Notes: a model not told the origin generated them from the letters alone. A stretch of 64,000 bases of DNA from Dendrolimus kikuchii (GCA_019925095.2 CM034412.1:15538001-15602000); one strand, 5' to 3'; shown: positions 10,285-19,559, counted from the stretch's first letter. Numbers and translations are program-made.

Positions 10285-10412
10285 GCAACGCATTAGTATG
10301 GCGATTCAGCGAGGAAACGTAGCCAGCCTTCTGGGCACCTCTCTCATCTAGGCTCAGTATTCTACTTATAGTCTTGAGGGACTATGGGTAGAAAACCATA
10401 CAAATAATTGAG
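10285..10412 (+). pseudogene. 3' end of a retroelement C-terminal domain (relic)
   Basis: Encodes RISMAIQRGNVASLLGT-like residues and continues into a 3' UTR shared with 22.9-23.0 kb and, reversed, 59.34-59.45 kb. The frame is damaged near the end. Confidence 0.5.
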
Positions 10413-10437
10413 CGGGGAGCCAGGGGGTTAGTTAGCA

Positions 10438-11140
10438 TCGACCAGCTTTTCGATGACAAAACTCTTAGCTTATAGTTTTTCTATCGGATTCACTTTGGAG
10501 AGTGTGCAGCTGAGCTCTTCGATCTGGTCTCGCCATCTCCCTTCCATCATCGGACAACTAGACGCACTGGCACGCGGCACCGATATACAGTGGATATTCC
10601 ACCTATAAGAACGAAGAGCTTTTTTTTAATTTTTTTTTTATTGCAGGAGTTCGGCAGACAGGCAGACGGCCCACTTAGTGGAAAGCGGTTACCATCGCCT
10701 ATGGACATTTGCAACACCAAAGGTGCTACAAATGCGCTGCTGCTCTCTTAAAGGAGACTGGAACCTGGTCACTAATGCCGGAACACAATACAAGATTGTT
10801 ATGGCGGCATACTCTAGACCAGGTGTGGTCGCCATCCAGTCGAGCAAATACTCTACCACCTGGCTGTGGGTTGTTTAGTCGCCTCTTACGACAGGCCGCC
10901 GGGCCGCAGGAAATTGTATTCTTTCTCCGTTCCTGCACGGATAAAAAAACTTTGCATCTAGCTTCATCATACGTACCGTAAAGGAGTGGAACTCATTGCC
11001 AGAGTCTGTCCTTCCCGATACTTATAACTTGGGTGTCTTCAAGTCCCGTGTTAGGTACCTTCTAGGTAAGCTTGTTCCATGCTAGACCACATCTTCACTC
11101 CACATAAGGCAAGATTGTAGTCAAACGCGAACCTATATTA
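10438..11140 (+). pseudogene. CR1-like LINE C-terminal relic, split by R300
   Basis: 10490-10620 encodes a degraded CSAELFDLVSPSPF-like stretch with RRTGTRH; after the R300 insertion the frame continues with RTVKEWNSLPESVLPDTYN, then VRYLLGKLVPC and a stop. The WNSLP motif marks the C-terminus of a CR1/Jockey-type LINE. Interrupted and frameshifted. Confidence 0.6.
10621..10942 (-). repeat. R300 SINE-like element, full length
   Basis: T-run, then TTGCAGGAGTTCGGCAGAC, to the 5' end CTCCGTTCCTGCACGG. Inserted in a CR1-like LINE. Confidence 0.85.
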
Positions 11141-11182
11141 CAATTTAAAAAAAGTTAAGTTTTCTTTTACTCTATTGGATAA

Positions 11183-11640
11183 CTAGCTGTGCCTACGACG
11201 TCGTCCGCGTGGAATTTGTTTTCAAAACCCCCCGTGAAACATTCTTCATTGGTGCTCCGCTCCTATTGGTCTTAGCGAGATAATATATAGCCTATAGCAT
11301 TCCTCGATAAATGGGCTATCTAACACTGAAAGAATTTTTCAAATCAGACTAGTAGTTCCTGAGATTAGCGCGTTCAAACAAACAAACTCTTCAGCTTTAT
11401 ATATTAGTATAAGACGTCCCCGTGGAATTTGTTTTCAAAACCCCCGATTTAAAAACATTCTTCATTGCGATTACGCTCCTATTGGTCTTATCGTGAAGAT
11501 ATATAGCCTATAGCATTCCTCGCTAAATGGGCTATCTAACACTGAAAGAATTTTTCAAATCAGACCAGTAGTTCCTGAGATTAGCGCGTTCAAACAAACA
11601 CACTCTTCAGCTTTATATATTAGTATGAGATTTACAAATT
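11183..11640 (-). mobile_element. Hel-A Helitron-like dimer
   Basis: Two head-to-tail units. The first spans 11183-11414 with terminal CTAG and reversed TCTTATACTAATAT; the second, about 11415-11640, lacks the CTAG end. The unit junction (ATTCCACGGGGACGTC joined to TTATACTAATAT on the element strand) is identical to that of the dimer at 17.9-18.3 kb. Confidence 0.75.
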
Positions 11641-12070
11641 TTTTGATTATACTAGCTTATAATTTACGTTCCACAATTATAATGTTAAAGTATAATCAAA
11701 CAAAAAAAAAATTACAATCAAACATAAAAGTACGTACCTACATCCAAGGCCGTGTTGAATAAAGAATCAAAACACATTTGTATATTCCTAACATGACTTT
11801 ACAAACATCAAAACGGTAACAAACAATTCCATTTCTGAAATACTCTCAAAATACCCGCATTAAGTTAAAACCAGTACCTACCCTTAATTATAGCAGGGCA
11901 ACATTAAACAAGTCCCTGCAGACAAAATCCTAACCTAATTTCCGCACACCTGTCACCTGACCAACTTCAAACAAACATTTTTTTGATGTAGAGATCCAGT
12001 TGTTTATTAAAAGCTTAATTCCAGTGTCCCTTCATTCCAGAAATTTATTGTGGTACGTCATGTTTCATAC
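11641..12070. other. No gene recognised
   Basis: AT-rich, without a frame or repeat I can name. Confidence 0.4.
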
Positions 12071-12081
12071 CCCAAATTAGT

Positions 12082-12126
12082 ACATACATACATACATACA
12101 TAACTTCACGCCAGTTCCCTTCCCTT
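12082..12126 (-). mobile_element. L-ATGT LINE, extreme 5' truncation (45 bp)
   Basis: Only the ATGT tail and AACTTCACGCCAGTTCCCT remain, yet a perfect 11-bp duplication CCCAAATTAGT flanks it (12071-12081, 12127-12137). Confidence 0.8.
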
Positions 12127-12205
12127 CCCAAATTAGTGATGTATAATTAAACAGAAAGGTTATGTCTTAACGATTTTAAGTGCGATGTATATTTTATATA
12201 TATAT

Positions 12206-12975
12206 ATAATCCAAACAGTAATCAACCAGCTTGTGTGGAGACTCCGAGAAGTTGCACGGGCAACAACGACTACCCACTAAAACCACCCTCCTCCCATGTG
12301 CCCCGCGCTTTTTATGTAGGAAAGGCCGAGACTTAGAACATAGTTACGCCCAGTCCGATCCAGCGCAAAAAGTGCCTGAATGTGCCCCGGGAATTAGAAC
12401 ACATCCACTTCGTCAGCGGGGGTGATGAATCCTTTGCTCCCTTGATAGCTAAAGGCCCCCCGAAGCGGTATTATTTAGGGCGGAAGTCATGCGCATACCT
12501 GCGTCTCCGGATGCCAGCCAACCGCCGGCGTCCGCGTGGAGTCGCATTAGTACGCGCAAAAATACTCCTCTCCCTATCTCATTCGGCAGCCTCTTTGAGA
12601 GATATTACCGTCTCGCAAAAAGTAACCGCAGCCCCCCAGGTATCGCTGCTCTGCAGCATGGCTTTCACCAGACTGCAGAGCGAGTCGATCGCTCCTACTT
12701 GTGTCTCGAGTTCGAAACGCTGCGGCGCCCATGCCGCGCACTCGACTAGCGTGTAAAACGCCGTGTCAGGTGCGCCGCACTGGCGGCATTCCGGGGAAGG
12801 CAAGCAGTCCACAATGTGACACAGATACTTATCGAAACACCCGTGTCCGGTAAGTATCTGTGTCATCCTGAAGGTCAGGGTTCCGCTTTCGCGGGTGACC
12901 CATTCCATCAGCTGCGGCCTGATTGCCTCCACCGTGTAGCCGCCGGCCGCAGGGTTTTCCAACTCTTGAGACCAG
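12206..12975 (-). pseudogene. R1-clade LINE C-terminus with zinc knuckle and 3' UTR
   Basis: Minus-strand frame from about 12975 to 12579 reads LTFRMTQILTGHGCFDKYLC, then CRQCGAPDTAFYTLVECAAW: a Cys-Cys-His-Cys knuckle of the type at the C-terminus of R1/TRAS-type LINE proteins, after the reverse transcriptase. The reverse transcriptase itself is missing. The 3' UTR runs to about 12206; related 3' UTR pieces are at 19.56-20.29 kb and 26.83-26.96 kb. A piece of the motif TACTTATCGAAACACCCGTG is duplicated in inverted form near 12830. Confidence 0.65.
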
Positions 12976-13252
12976 CGTTGGGGCGGCCTGCCGTAAGAGG
13001 CGACTACACAACCCACAGCCAGGAGGTGGTAGGGCATTCGCCCGACTCGATGGTTACCAGCCCTGGTCTAAAGTATGTTGTCATAACAACCTTGCGTTGT
13101 GTTCCGGCATTAGTGAACAGGTTCCAGTTTCCCTTAAGCGAGCAGCAGCGCATTTGTAGCACCTTTGGTGTTGTAAATGTCGTAAAGGCGATGGTAACCG
13201 CTTTCCATCAAGTGGGCCGTCTGCCTGTCTGCTGAACTCCTGCAATAAAAAA
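12976..13252 (+). repeat. R300 SINE-like element, 5' truncated
   Basis: Starts at CGGCCTGCCGTAAGAGGCG and ends CTCCTGCAATAAAAAAAA. Abuts the R1-like LINE; the first ~45 bp of R300 are missing. Confidence 0.8.
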
Positions 13253-13254
13253 AA

Positions 13255-13549
13255 GACCATTGGAGACGCAATCAGGCAATCTCCGCGGGTAGGGGGTTAC
13301 GTGCTCAACGAATGAATGAATAAATGAAAACACTATTGTTCACCAAAAATTAAAACTACGCTCTTAAAACTAGGTACAGTAAATGTTCAACAAAGGGCGG
13401 TCTTATCGCTTGAAGCGATCTCTTCCAGGTAACCCCCTAAACTAAGGGAAATATTAGGACAACAGTGGTGGTGAAGACAATAAATAATATGAAACATTCC
13501 AAGAATAAGTAAAAAGTAAATAAAATAAATAATAATATACTTTATCTTA
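13255..13549. other. Unassigned; short LINE-tail-like word
   Basis: GGGCGGTCTTATCGCTTGAA at about 13397 recurs in near-identical form at 61828, probably from the 3' UTR of one LINE family. Nothing else recognised. Confidence 0.4.
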
Positions 13550-13756
13550 TCGTATACTAATATATAAAGCTGAAGAGTTTGTTTGTTTGAATGCGCTAAT
13601 CTCAGGAACTACTGGTCTGATTTGAAAAATTCTTTCAGTGTTAGATAGCCCATTTATCGAGGAAGGCTATAGGCTATATATCATTACGCTAAAACCAACA
13701 GGAGCGGAGCAACAATAAAACAAATTCCACGCAGACGACGTCGCGGACATAGCTAG
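13550..13756 (+). mobile_element. Hel-A Helitron-like element
   Basis: TCGTATACTAATATATAAAG at the 5' end, GACGTCGCGGACATAGCTAG at the 3' end, followed by T. It holds the family words CTGAAGAGTTTGTTTG and GGCTATAGGCTATATATCA. Confidence 0.75.
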
Positions 13757-13810
13757 TATACTATACAAAAATAGGATGTATCATACTATATGTAGAATCA
13801 GCAGCATGTT

Positions 13811-14245
13811 TTAGACTTGCGAGGACCAAAGATAGTTAGTAACCATTCGATTAAAAGACGATATGGATTTAGCTTGTCTGATGTTAACTGGCAGTGAGTT
13901 CCATAAACGGACAGCCTGTACCGTGAAAGAGGTATCAACGAAGGAAGAAGTATGTACAGGTGTCATTGAAGAGAGATTATTACTAGAGCGCAAATATCGG
14001 GAATGAGAAAGATGTAGGAAATCAAAACGTTCCTTTAAGTACGGAGGGGTACGAGGATTAAAAAGGATATTGTACATAAGAGAGAGTAACTGAACATTCC
14101 GGCAAAGGCGAATAGGTAACCATTGAAGCTTCTTGCGATATTCGGAAACATGGTATATGCTGAATATATGGCTATCCCTTATTACCCAATTAAGAACTGG
14201 TGCCCGGAGAATATAGAATCTTGCACTTACCTCGCAGTCAGCCAC
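13811..14245 (-). pseudogene. Non-LTR retrotransposon RT C-terminal fragment
   Basis: A 144-codon frame on the minus strand with LQWLPIRLCRNVQLLSLMYN, then FNPRTPPYLKERF, then FTVQAVRLWNSLPVNIRQAK. The RLWNSLP word and the Leu-rich run before it mark the region just after the reverse transcriptase fingers-palm in CR1-like LINEs. The catalytic YADD-type region is absent, so it is a 5'-truncated copy, though this part of the frame is uninterrupted. Confidence 0.65.
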
Positions 14246-14477
14246 CAGCCCACGACAGCGCTGATTCAGGAGGTATGCCGCTGCTTATCACGTGATGTTA
14301 CACAAAGGTGGCAAGGTCCTTCTACACGAGCCTCGGGGCGCAAGAGACGCAGGTAAACTGACCATTTAAATGTATATATTGGTTGAGGAGAATGTTCTAA
14401 TAACTAACTGGATGCAGAAATCTTCGATAGCTTATTATGTGTGGTTAGACAGGTGGGTGTGATACTACCACGCGTGC

Positions 14478-14827
14478 TTTTTTTTTAATTGGACTTGACT
14501 TTATGTTGTTGGTCCGAAGACCTTACAACTTTACCGAGGTTTTTGGGGCGGGTGCCTTCGCCAAGCGAAGGCGCTCGAGCCCGGGGGGGCAACTTGCTCG
14601 AGGGAGCTCCCTAAGGAGTTTTACTTCGGCTGGACTGTTGCCATGAGAGGGGGATGAATTTAATGATGCCCACCATAGGGCGACACAAAGCACTAATTGA
14701 GAACGGGCGACGGGTAATATAAAGCCCGAGGGGAAGGATCCCGGCGGGCTGGGATCGGTGGTTCGCGGCGGCCTACGCTATCTTACTGCCGTTTCGCAAC
14801 GTGTTATGGCTAGGAGAGAAGAAACAT
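14478..14827 (-). mobile_element. Jockey-like LINE 3' UTR fragment
   Basis: T-run then TTGGACTTGACTTTATGTTG through ACGTGTTATGGC-like end; same 3' UTR as the LINE at 41.88-42.25 kb, reversed. Flanked by a perfect 9-bp duplication CACGCGTGC (14469-14477 and 14828-14836), so it is a 350-bp 5'-truncated insertion. Confidence 0.8.
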
Positions 14828-15125
14828 CACGCGTGCGTTGCTGTAGCTTGGCGTTTGGCAACATGCGGCGGCTGCAAGACGCTATAAACCTAAGGCGCAA
14901 TTGCTAACTGGGAAATAAATGGCGCCAACAACCATCAAAGAAATTGTATAGTAATAAGGGCAATTGCAAGACCTTCTATTTTCAAAAAGGCACATATTAC
15001 AATAATGGATGTTATTTTAGATCTTATTTCATTGCATTAAAGCTCGAAATTGTATAATAATCTGGCGACCGAGAGCAGAACTTTCTGGGAGCGTAAGCCG
15101 GCCTCAAGACTTTTAGAAAAAGGTC

Positions 15126-15138
15126 GAAGATTCGGGAA
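15126..15138 (+). promoter_or_regulatory. Heat shock element, three perfect units
   Basis: GAAgaTTCggGAA: three alternating 5-bp nGAAn units with exact spacing, the consensus binding site of heat shock factor trimers. Confidence 0.6.
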
Positions 15139-15190
15139 GGAAAAGACAAGGACGGATATGTTTTAGAAAGGAATAGACAATGAATGAATA

Positions 15191-15213
15191 TTCTAGAATA
15201 GAATGTTCGGGAA
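15191..15213 (+). promoter_or_regulatory. Heat shock element, extended cluster
   Basis: TTC-ta-GAA, then ta-GAA-tg-TTC-gg-GAA: five GAA/TTC units with 2-bp spacing, four of them alternating. Confidence 0.6.
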
Positions 15214-15283
15214 GGAAAAGACAGAGATAGATAGATGTTTAGAAAGGGACAGATAGTAAATAAAAGAATAACGAAATTATGGG

Positions 15284-15310
15284 TTCTAGAAGATTCTTCC
15301 GGGTATATAA
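15284..15310 (+). promoter_or_regulatory. TATA-proximal heat shock element and TATA box
   Basis: TTCtaGAAgaTTC at 15284-15296 lies 7 bp before TATATAA at 15304-15310. This is the arrangement of a heat-inducible core promoter. Confidence 0.6.
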
Positions 15311-15708
15311 GCAGCGTAAGGCGCGCCTACCGGGCAGTTTAGAGTTGAGTTCAGTTCAAGACAGCCAAGCGACAAGTACGATACGGGAGAGTTGGAAGAA
15401 AAGTTTAATAGAAGACAGTGACGAGTTAAGTGGTGAATTTAGTAATAAGTTTAGTGGACGGTTAAGTGAGGGTAGTGTAGTTCGAGAAACGAACCACAAG
15501 TGAGCTACACGCAACAATATCGGAGGTGAGCACTGCAATAGCAGGAGGTGGTCTATCGTCGGGGCAGTGCATCGTTAGTCGTGCGTATAGGGAGAACCCT
15601 GCAGCGGGGTATTACGTGCGGCTGTTGAAGTCAATAAAAGCGTTACTTAAAAGAACTGGTGTTTCCTTCCAATCCTAAGTGCGTACCCCCGCTCGCACGT
15701 AACAATAA

Positions 15709-16010
15709 TATACCTACAGTGGGCTGCATCTTTTCATTAACTAACACTTTTTCGTCAAGCCCCCATAGGGAGCAGGGTAGGTCGAGAAAGTGTGACATTG
15801 TGTGACAAGGGGTGGAAGGGGTCCTAACTTTCGTGACGTCACACTTCAAAATCTATTCAACTAATTACGGAACTGCTGTTTTAATTTAATAATATGTGTC
15901 ACACTAGGGAGGAATCTTACGAATATGACCAGCTGTGACGCAGATGAGGTAGGGATCAAAAATTATGAAATTCGTGTGATGTATTTTATGGATGGCCCTT
16001 AAGATTATAA
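15709..16010. other. No gene recognised
   Basis: Unassigned; no frame of note. Confidence 0.4.
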
Positions 16011-16088
16011 TTTTAGGTAGAATACTGAGTCTAGGACATCGAAGTCAGTGGGTAAAGAGCTCAGAAGGCTGGGCACTTACCTCGCTAG
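16011..16088 (-). repeat. Fragment of the retroelement C-terminal domain 3' end
   Basis: GTAGAATACTGAGTCTAGGA and CAGAAGGCTGGGCACTTACC resemble the reversed 3' end at 59.36-59.43 kb. Diverged. Confidence 0.4.
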
Positions 16089-16177
16089 AATCATTATATT
16101 AATACGTGAAGCAAAATCTTTGTACCCCTTTTTAGAAAATATACGCGGACGGAGGAGTATGAAATTTCGCACACCTA

Positions 16178-16386
16178 TCTTAATATATATAAATTACTTG
16201 TCACGTTGTTTGTCCGCGATGGACTCCTAAACTACTTGACCGATTTTAATCAAATTTGCACACCGTGTGCAGTTTGATCCGACTTGAAAGATAGGATAGC
16301 TTACATTTGGACCCGGTAGGTGGCGCTGGAATCGGGTTCTAAATTTTATTTCTTCAGGTCAGAACAACGTCTGCCGGGACAGCTAG
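16178..16386 (+). mobile_element. Hel-C Helitron-like element nested in Hel-D
   Basis: TCTTAATATATATAAATTAC to CCGGGACAGCTAG, 209 bp, exactly between A and T of the host Hel-D. The empty site is seen at 43.45 kb (CACATTTATAGTTTATATAG), so the boundaries are proven by comparison. Confidence 0.85.
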
Positions 16387-16454
16387 TAGTTTATATAGAG
16401 AAGGAGTGCAGAACGTTAATATTTTTTTAAAATTATGCATAAAAAATACATTGA

Positions 16455-16969
16455 GGGCCGCTTGCATATCGATCGCCTTTAAATAAAATTAGTTAATCAT
16501 ATTAAACTGCCTAAATACGTTTTACACAAAATGTATAGACAGTTCTTTAAACGTATTTAGCGGCAAACTTTGCGTTGTGCAAGACGCTTATTGTATTTAA
16601 GGGTGTTAAATACGTTTTGTGTTCTTATTTCCGTGCAGGAACGGAGAAAGAGTAAAATTTCCTGCGGCCGGGCGGCCTGTCGTAAGAGGCGACTTAACAA
16701 CCCACAGCCAGGTGGTAGGGCATTTGCCCGACTGGATGGCTACCACCCCTGGTCTAAAGTATGTCGCCATAACAACCTTGAGTTGTGTTCCGGCATTAGT
16801 GACCAGGTTCCACTCTCCCTTAAGAGAGCAGCAGCGCATTTGTAGCAACTTTGGTGTTGCAAATGTCTATAGGCGATGGTAACCGCTTTCCATCAAGTGG
16901 GCCGTCTGCCTGTCTGCTGATATCCTGCAATAAAAAAAATAAATTTAAACAACCTTATGCAAGCGGCCC
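16455..16969. mobile_element. PIF/Harbinger-type MITE carrying R300
   Basis: Termini GGGCCGCTTGCATA on both strands; flanks TGA (left) and TAA (right), derived from the TAA of the empty site in Hel-D at about 43.51 kb. Same family as 4138-4343. Confidence 0.8.
16629..16939 (+). repeat. R300 SINE-like element, full length
   Basis: CCGTGCAGGAACGGAGAAAG to CTGCAATAAAAAAAATAAA. The uninterrupted MITE sequence is at 4.30 kb, so the insertion point is known. Confidence 0.9.
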
Positions 16970-17202
16970 TAAATCAATAAAAAAAACATTACACACACTA
17001 CCATGTATTTGACACACACACGCATATACACTCTTTTGTTTATTGTTAAAGTCAAATTAACAGTGTAGCCTTGGCGAAATCTGTGATTATAGAAGTAGAA
17101 GTCTTTGACAACAGAACCTTAATAATGTTCAAACTAATAATTTTAATTAATTATGGTCGAATTTCGACCATTGGGTGACCACTAGTATAACATTAAAATA
17201 CA

Positions 17203-17604
17203 GAATATTTTCTTAAGTTTTCGCGACTTGTATACATAATAAAACTACGTTTTAACGGTTTTAAGCGCGGTAATTTTATTTGATTTTGGTTTTTCCGACG
17301 TTTCGGCCACTTTTCAGTGGCCGTGATCACGGAAGACAAAGATGTCAAGTGTCAACGAGTATTGTTAAAGTTTTATTTATAGATTAGGCTCCCATAGAGT
17401 AAATAATAACCATAAACAAAATTAATAGTAAATAATTAAAATTAACAAGTTGGCGGTAGGCTAAATAAAACTTTAACAATACTCGTGGACACTTGACATC
17501 TTTGTCTTCCGTGATCACGGCCACTGAAAAGTGGCCGAAACGTCGGAAAAACCAAATTCAAATAAAATTACCGCGCTAAAAACCGTTAAAACGTAGTTTT
17601 AATA
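17203..17604. mobile_element. Inverted-repeat retroelement with hammerhead-like core
   Basis: Two ~140-bp arms (about 17242-17384 and 17458-17599) in opposite orientation around a 75-bp centre. A 13-bp duplication ATTAAAATACAGA flanks the whole unit, which is the size made by target-primed retrotransposition, not by a DNA transposase. Each arm carries the hairpin GGCCAC-TGAAAA-GTGGCC followed by GAAACGTC. The layout resembles termini of Penelope-like elements; no protein is encoded here. Confidence 0.6.
17511..17546 (+). ncRNA. Hammerhead-ribozyme-like core (degenerate)
   Basis: GTGATCAC precedes the stem GGCCAC/GTGGCC, which is followed by GAAA and CGTC. The order TGAT-A, stem II, GAAA matches a hammerhead core, but the position normally G (in CTGATGA) is C and I cannot place a stem III, so cleavage activity is doubtful. 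Inference only. Confidence 0.35.
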
Positions 17605-17903
17605 TTAAAATACAGATTCGTAATTGAATAAAAATCTAATTACATGTAATTATTCGAAAACATCTCCGAAGCTGCGTGTAGACCATTCATAAATATGGCC
17701 GAAAATCCTCGCCGTAACATTGAATCTGGAATCAGATTGTGTTTTTACACTGTTTTTCCAAGATGGGAAATGGGAAAAGTGCTCTTTGTGAATATTAAAG
17801 ACATACTCCATTTAATAAGATTTTTCTCCCACAATGATCTGGCGTAATAATATTTTGACCCACTTTTGTTTGTGAAAGGTAAAACTTACGGAGTGAAGGT
17901 AAA

Positions 17904-18346
17904 TCTTATACTAATATATAAAACTGTAGAATTTGTTTGTTTGAACGCGCTAATCTCAGGAACTATTGGTCTGATTTGAAAAATTCTTTCGGTGTTAGAT
18001 AGCCCATTTATCGAGGAAGGCTATAGGCTATATATCATCACGCTAAAACCAATAGGAGCGGAATCGCAATGAAGAATGTTTCAAAGGAGTTTTGAAAACA
18101 AATTCCACGGGGACGTCTTATACTAATATATAAAGCTGAAGAGTTTGTTTGTTTGAACGAGCTAATCTCAGGGACTACTGGTCTGATATGAAAAATTCTT
18201 TCAGTGTTAGATAGCCCATTTATCAAGGAAGGCTATATATCATCACGTTAAGACCAATAGGAGCAGAGTCGCAATAAAGAATGTTTCAAAATCGGGGTTT
18301 TTTTTTTTAACTATTCCACGCGGACGAAGTCGCGAGCAGAAGCTAG
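17904..18346 (+). mobile_element. Hel-A Helitron-like dimer
   Basis: Units 17904-18115 and 18116-18346 head to tail. The 5' end is TCTTATACTAATATATAAA and the final 3' end CGCGAGCAGAAGCTAG followed by T. The internal junction equals that at 11.4 kb (reversed). Confidence 0.75.
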
Positions 18347-18420
18347 TGTCTTATATATTATTTACCTGTTGGTTACTACCTAGATTCGTTATGTAAGTAG
18401 TCATGTAGACTCAATGGTTA

Positions 18421-18543
18421 AGGCATGCCGGATAACAACGCATAACCAGAGTCTAGAGTATGACGCTGTTAACCTTGAGTTGGTTACGGCATTAGTGGCC
18501 AGGTTCTATTCTCCCTTTAGACAGCAGCAGCATATTAGTAACA
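18421..18543 (+). repeat. R300-like body fragment without 3' tail
   Basis: Diverged R300 words (GTTACGGCATTAGTGGCCAG, then CAGCAGCAGCATATTAG) directly joined to LINE coding sequence at 18544. This is the only place where the R300 body and the LINE reverse transcriptase are contiguous. Confidence 0.5.
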
Positions 18544-19312
18544 CCTCAACCCCGAGAAGACACAAGTCTTTGTATCGTCTGCCAAAAAAACTCCATTCGA
18601 GCAAGCGCTTCAGTTCCAAGGAACTCCCCTTACCACCTCCAAGATTATTGGGATCCTCGGTGTTGACATTGCGAACGACGTACAGTTCAAGGGCCACCTT
18701 GAAGGCAAGGCAAAACTTGCTTTCAAGAAGCTGGGAGTGCTAAACCGGTCCAAGCAGTACTTCACTCCGCGGCAACGCCTTGTGCTTTATAAAGCCCAGG
18801 TGAGGCCGGATATGGAGTACTACTCACACCTTTGGGCTGGAGCACCTGCCTACCAACTTAATTCCCTGGACTGTACTCAACGTCGAGCCGTTCGCGTTGT
18901 TGATGATCCCATACTTACAGACGGTTTATATATGGTCTTATGAAATACTTCGCTTCTCTCTGGATATTCTACCGAATGTATAACGGGGAGTGTTCCGAAG
19001 AATTGTTTAGAATTGTGCCTCCGTCCTCTTTCTACCACCGCACCGCTCGCCATAGCTTGGGAATTCATCCCCACTTCCTTGAGCCGCCTCGCTCATGTAC
19101 GCAACGGTTCTGTAGAACGTTTCTCTTGCGTACCTTGGGGATTTGGAATGAGCTCCCAGCCGAGGATTTCCCACAGCGCTACGATATAGAGTTTTTCAAA
19201 CAGGATGTCATAAAATTTGTAACATCTCTGGTGTTGCAAACGTCCATAGGCGACGGTAACCGATTTCCATCAGGTGGGCCGTCAGCCTGCCTGCTGTACC
19301 CTATCTATAAAA
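18544..19312 (+). pseudogene. CR1/Jockey-like LINE, RT C-terminus to 3' end
   Basis: Across two shifts of frame it reads FNPEKTQVF-like start, KLGVLNRSKQYFTPRQRLVL, LWAGAPAYQLNSLD, then FYRMYNGECSEELFRIVPPS, GIWNELPAEDFPQRYDIEFF and the tail. This is the segment after the catalytic reverse-transcriptase motif through the C-terminus. Damage: at least two frameshifts (near 18.74 and 18.94 kb). The 3' end (TTGTAACATCTCTGGTGTTG, then GGCGACGGTAACCG) is the part shared with R300. It is the likely partner LINE, or a close relative, of R300. Confidence 0.65.
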
Positions 19313-19559
19313 AACCTTTGGTGATGACCTCCTTGATGGTTCATTAAGAAGAATAATAAACTTTAAATGATGAAGAATGTGCAAACAAGAGAAACTCACA
19401 CATCGTGTCACCGCAATATGTAAGGTTGGAACACGAACTGAAGAAACTCCTAAATAATGTAATAAATAACCTTATTCGCCTTAGCCAAATCCCACTGAAG
19501 TGTTAAAAGCCCCCGGGGAGGTTGCAATGTGGCCGTGGACTGGTGGTGAAGTAAGTTAT

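Larger units (their letters stand above)
15006..15704 (+). mobile_element. LTR with heat-shock-element promoter
   Basis: About 700 bp with TGGATG at the left and CGTAACA at the right, flanked by ATAA on both sides (15002-15005, 15705-15708; tentative). It has a full promoter layout: three heat-shock-element clusters, a TATA box at 15304-15310, an initiator-like GCAGTT about 30 bp downstream, and a poly-A signal AATAAA at 15633-15638. No internal region is attached, so it looks like a solo LTR. The short frame inside (15279-15503) is not convincing. Confidence 0.6.
16091..17185 (+). mobile_element. Hel-D Helitron-like element with two nested insertions
   Basis: 5' end TCATTATATTAATACGTGAA, 3' end GGGTGACCACTAG followed by T. 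The core matches the copy at 43364-44998. A Hel-C element (16178-16386) and a Harbinger MITE (16455-16969, itself holding R300) are inserted. Net Hel-D sequence is about 370 bp. Confidence 0.75.

Noticed and set aside
12579..13037. 152-codon minus-strand frame as a host zinc-finger gene
   Set aside because: It spans the join between an R300 element and an R1-like LINE; the knuckle belongs to the LINE.
13811..14245. The 144-codon frame as a functional gene
   Set aside because: It contains only the C-terminal part of a LINE protein without the catalytic region and starts at a non-ATG position.
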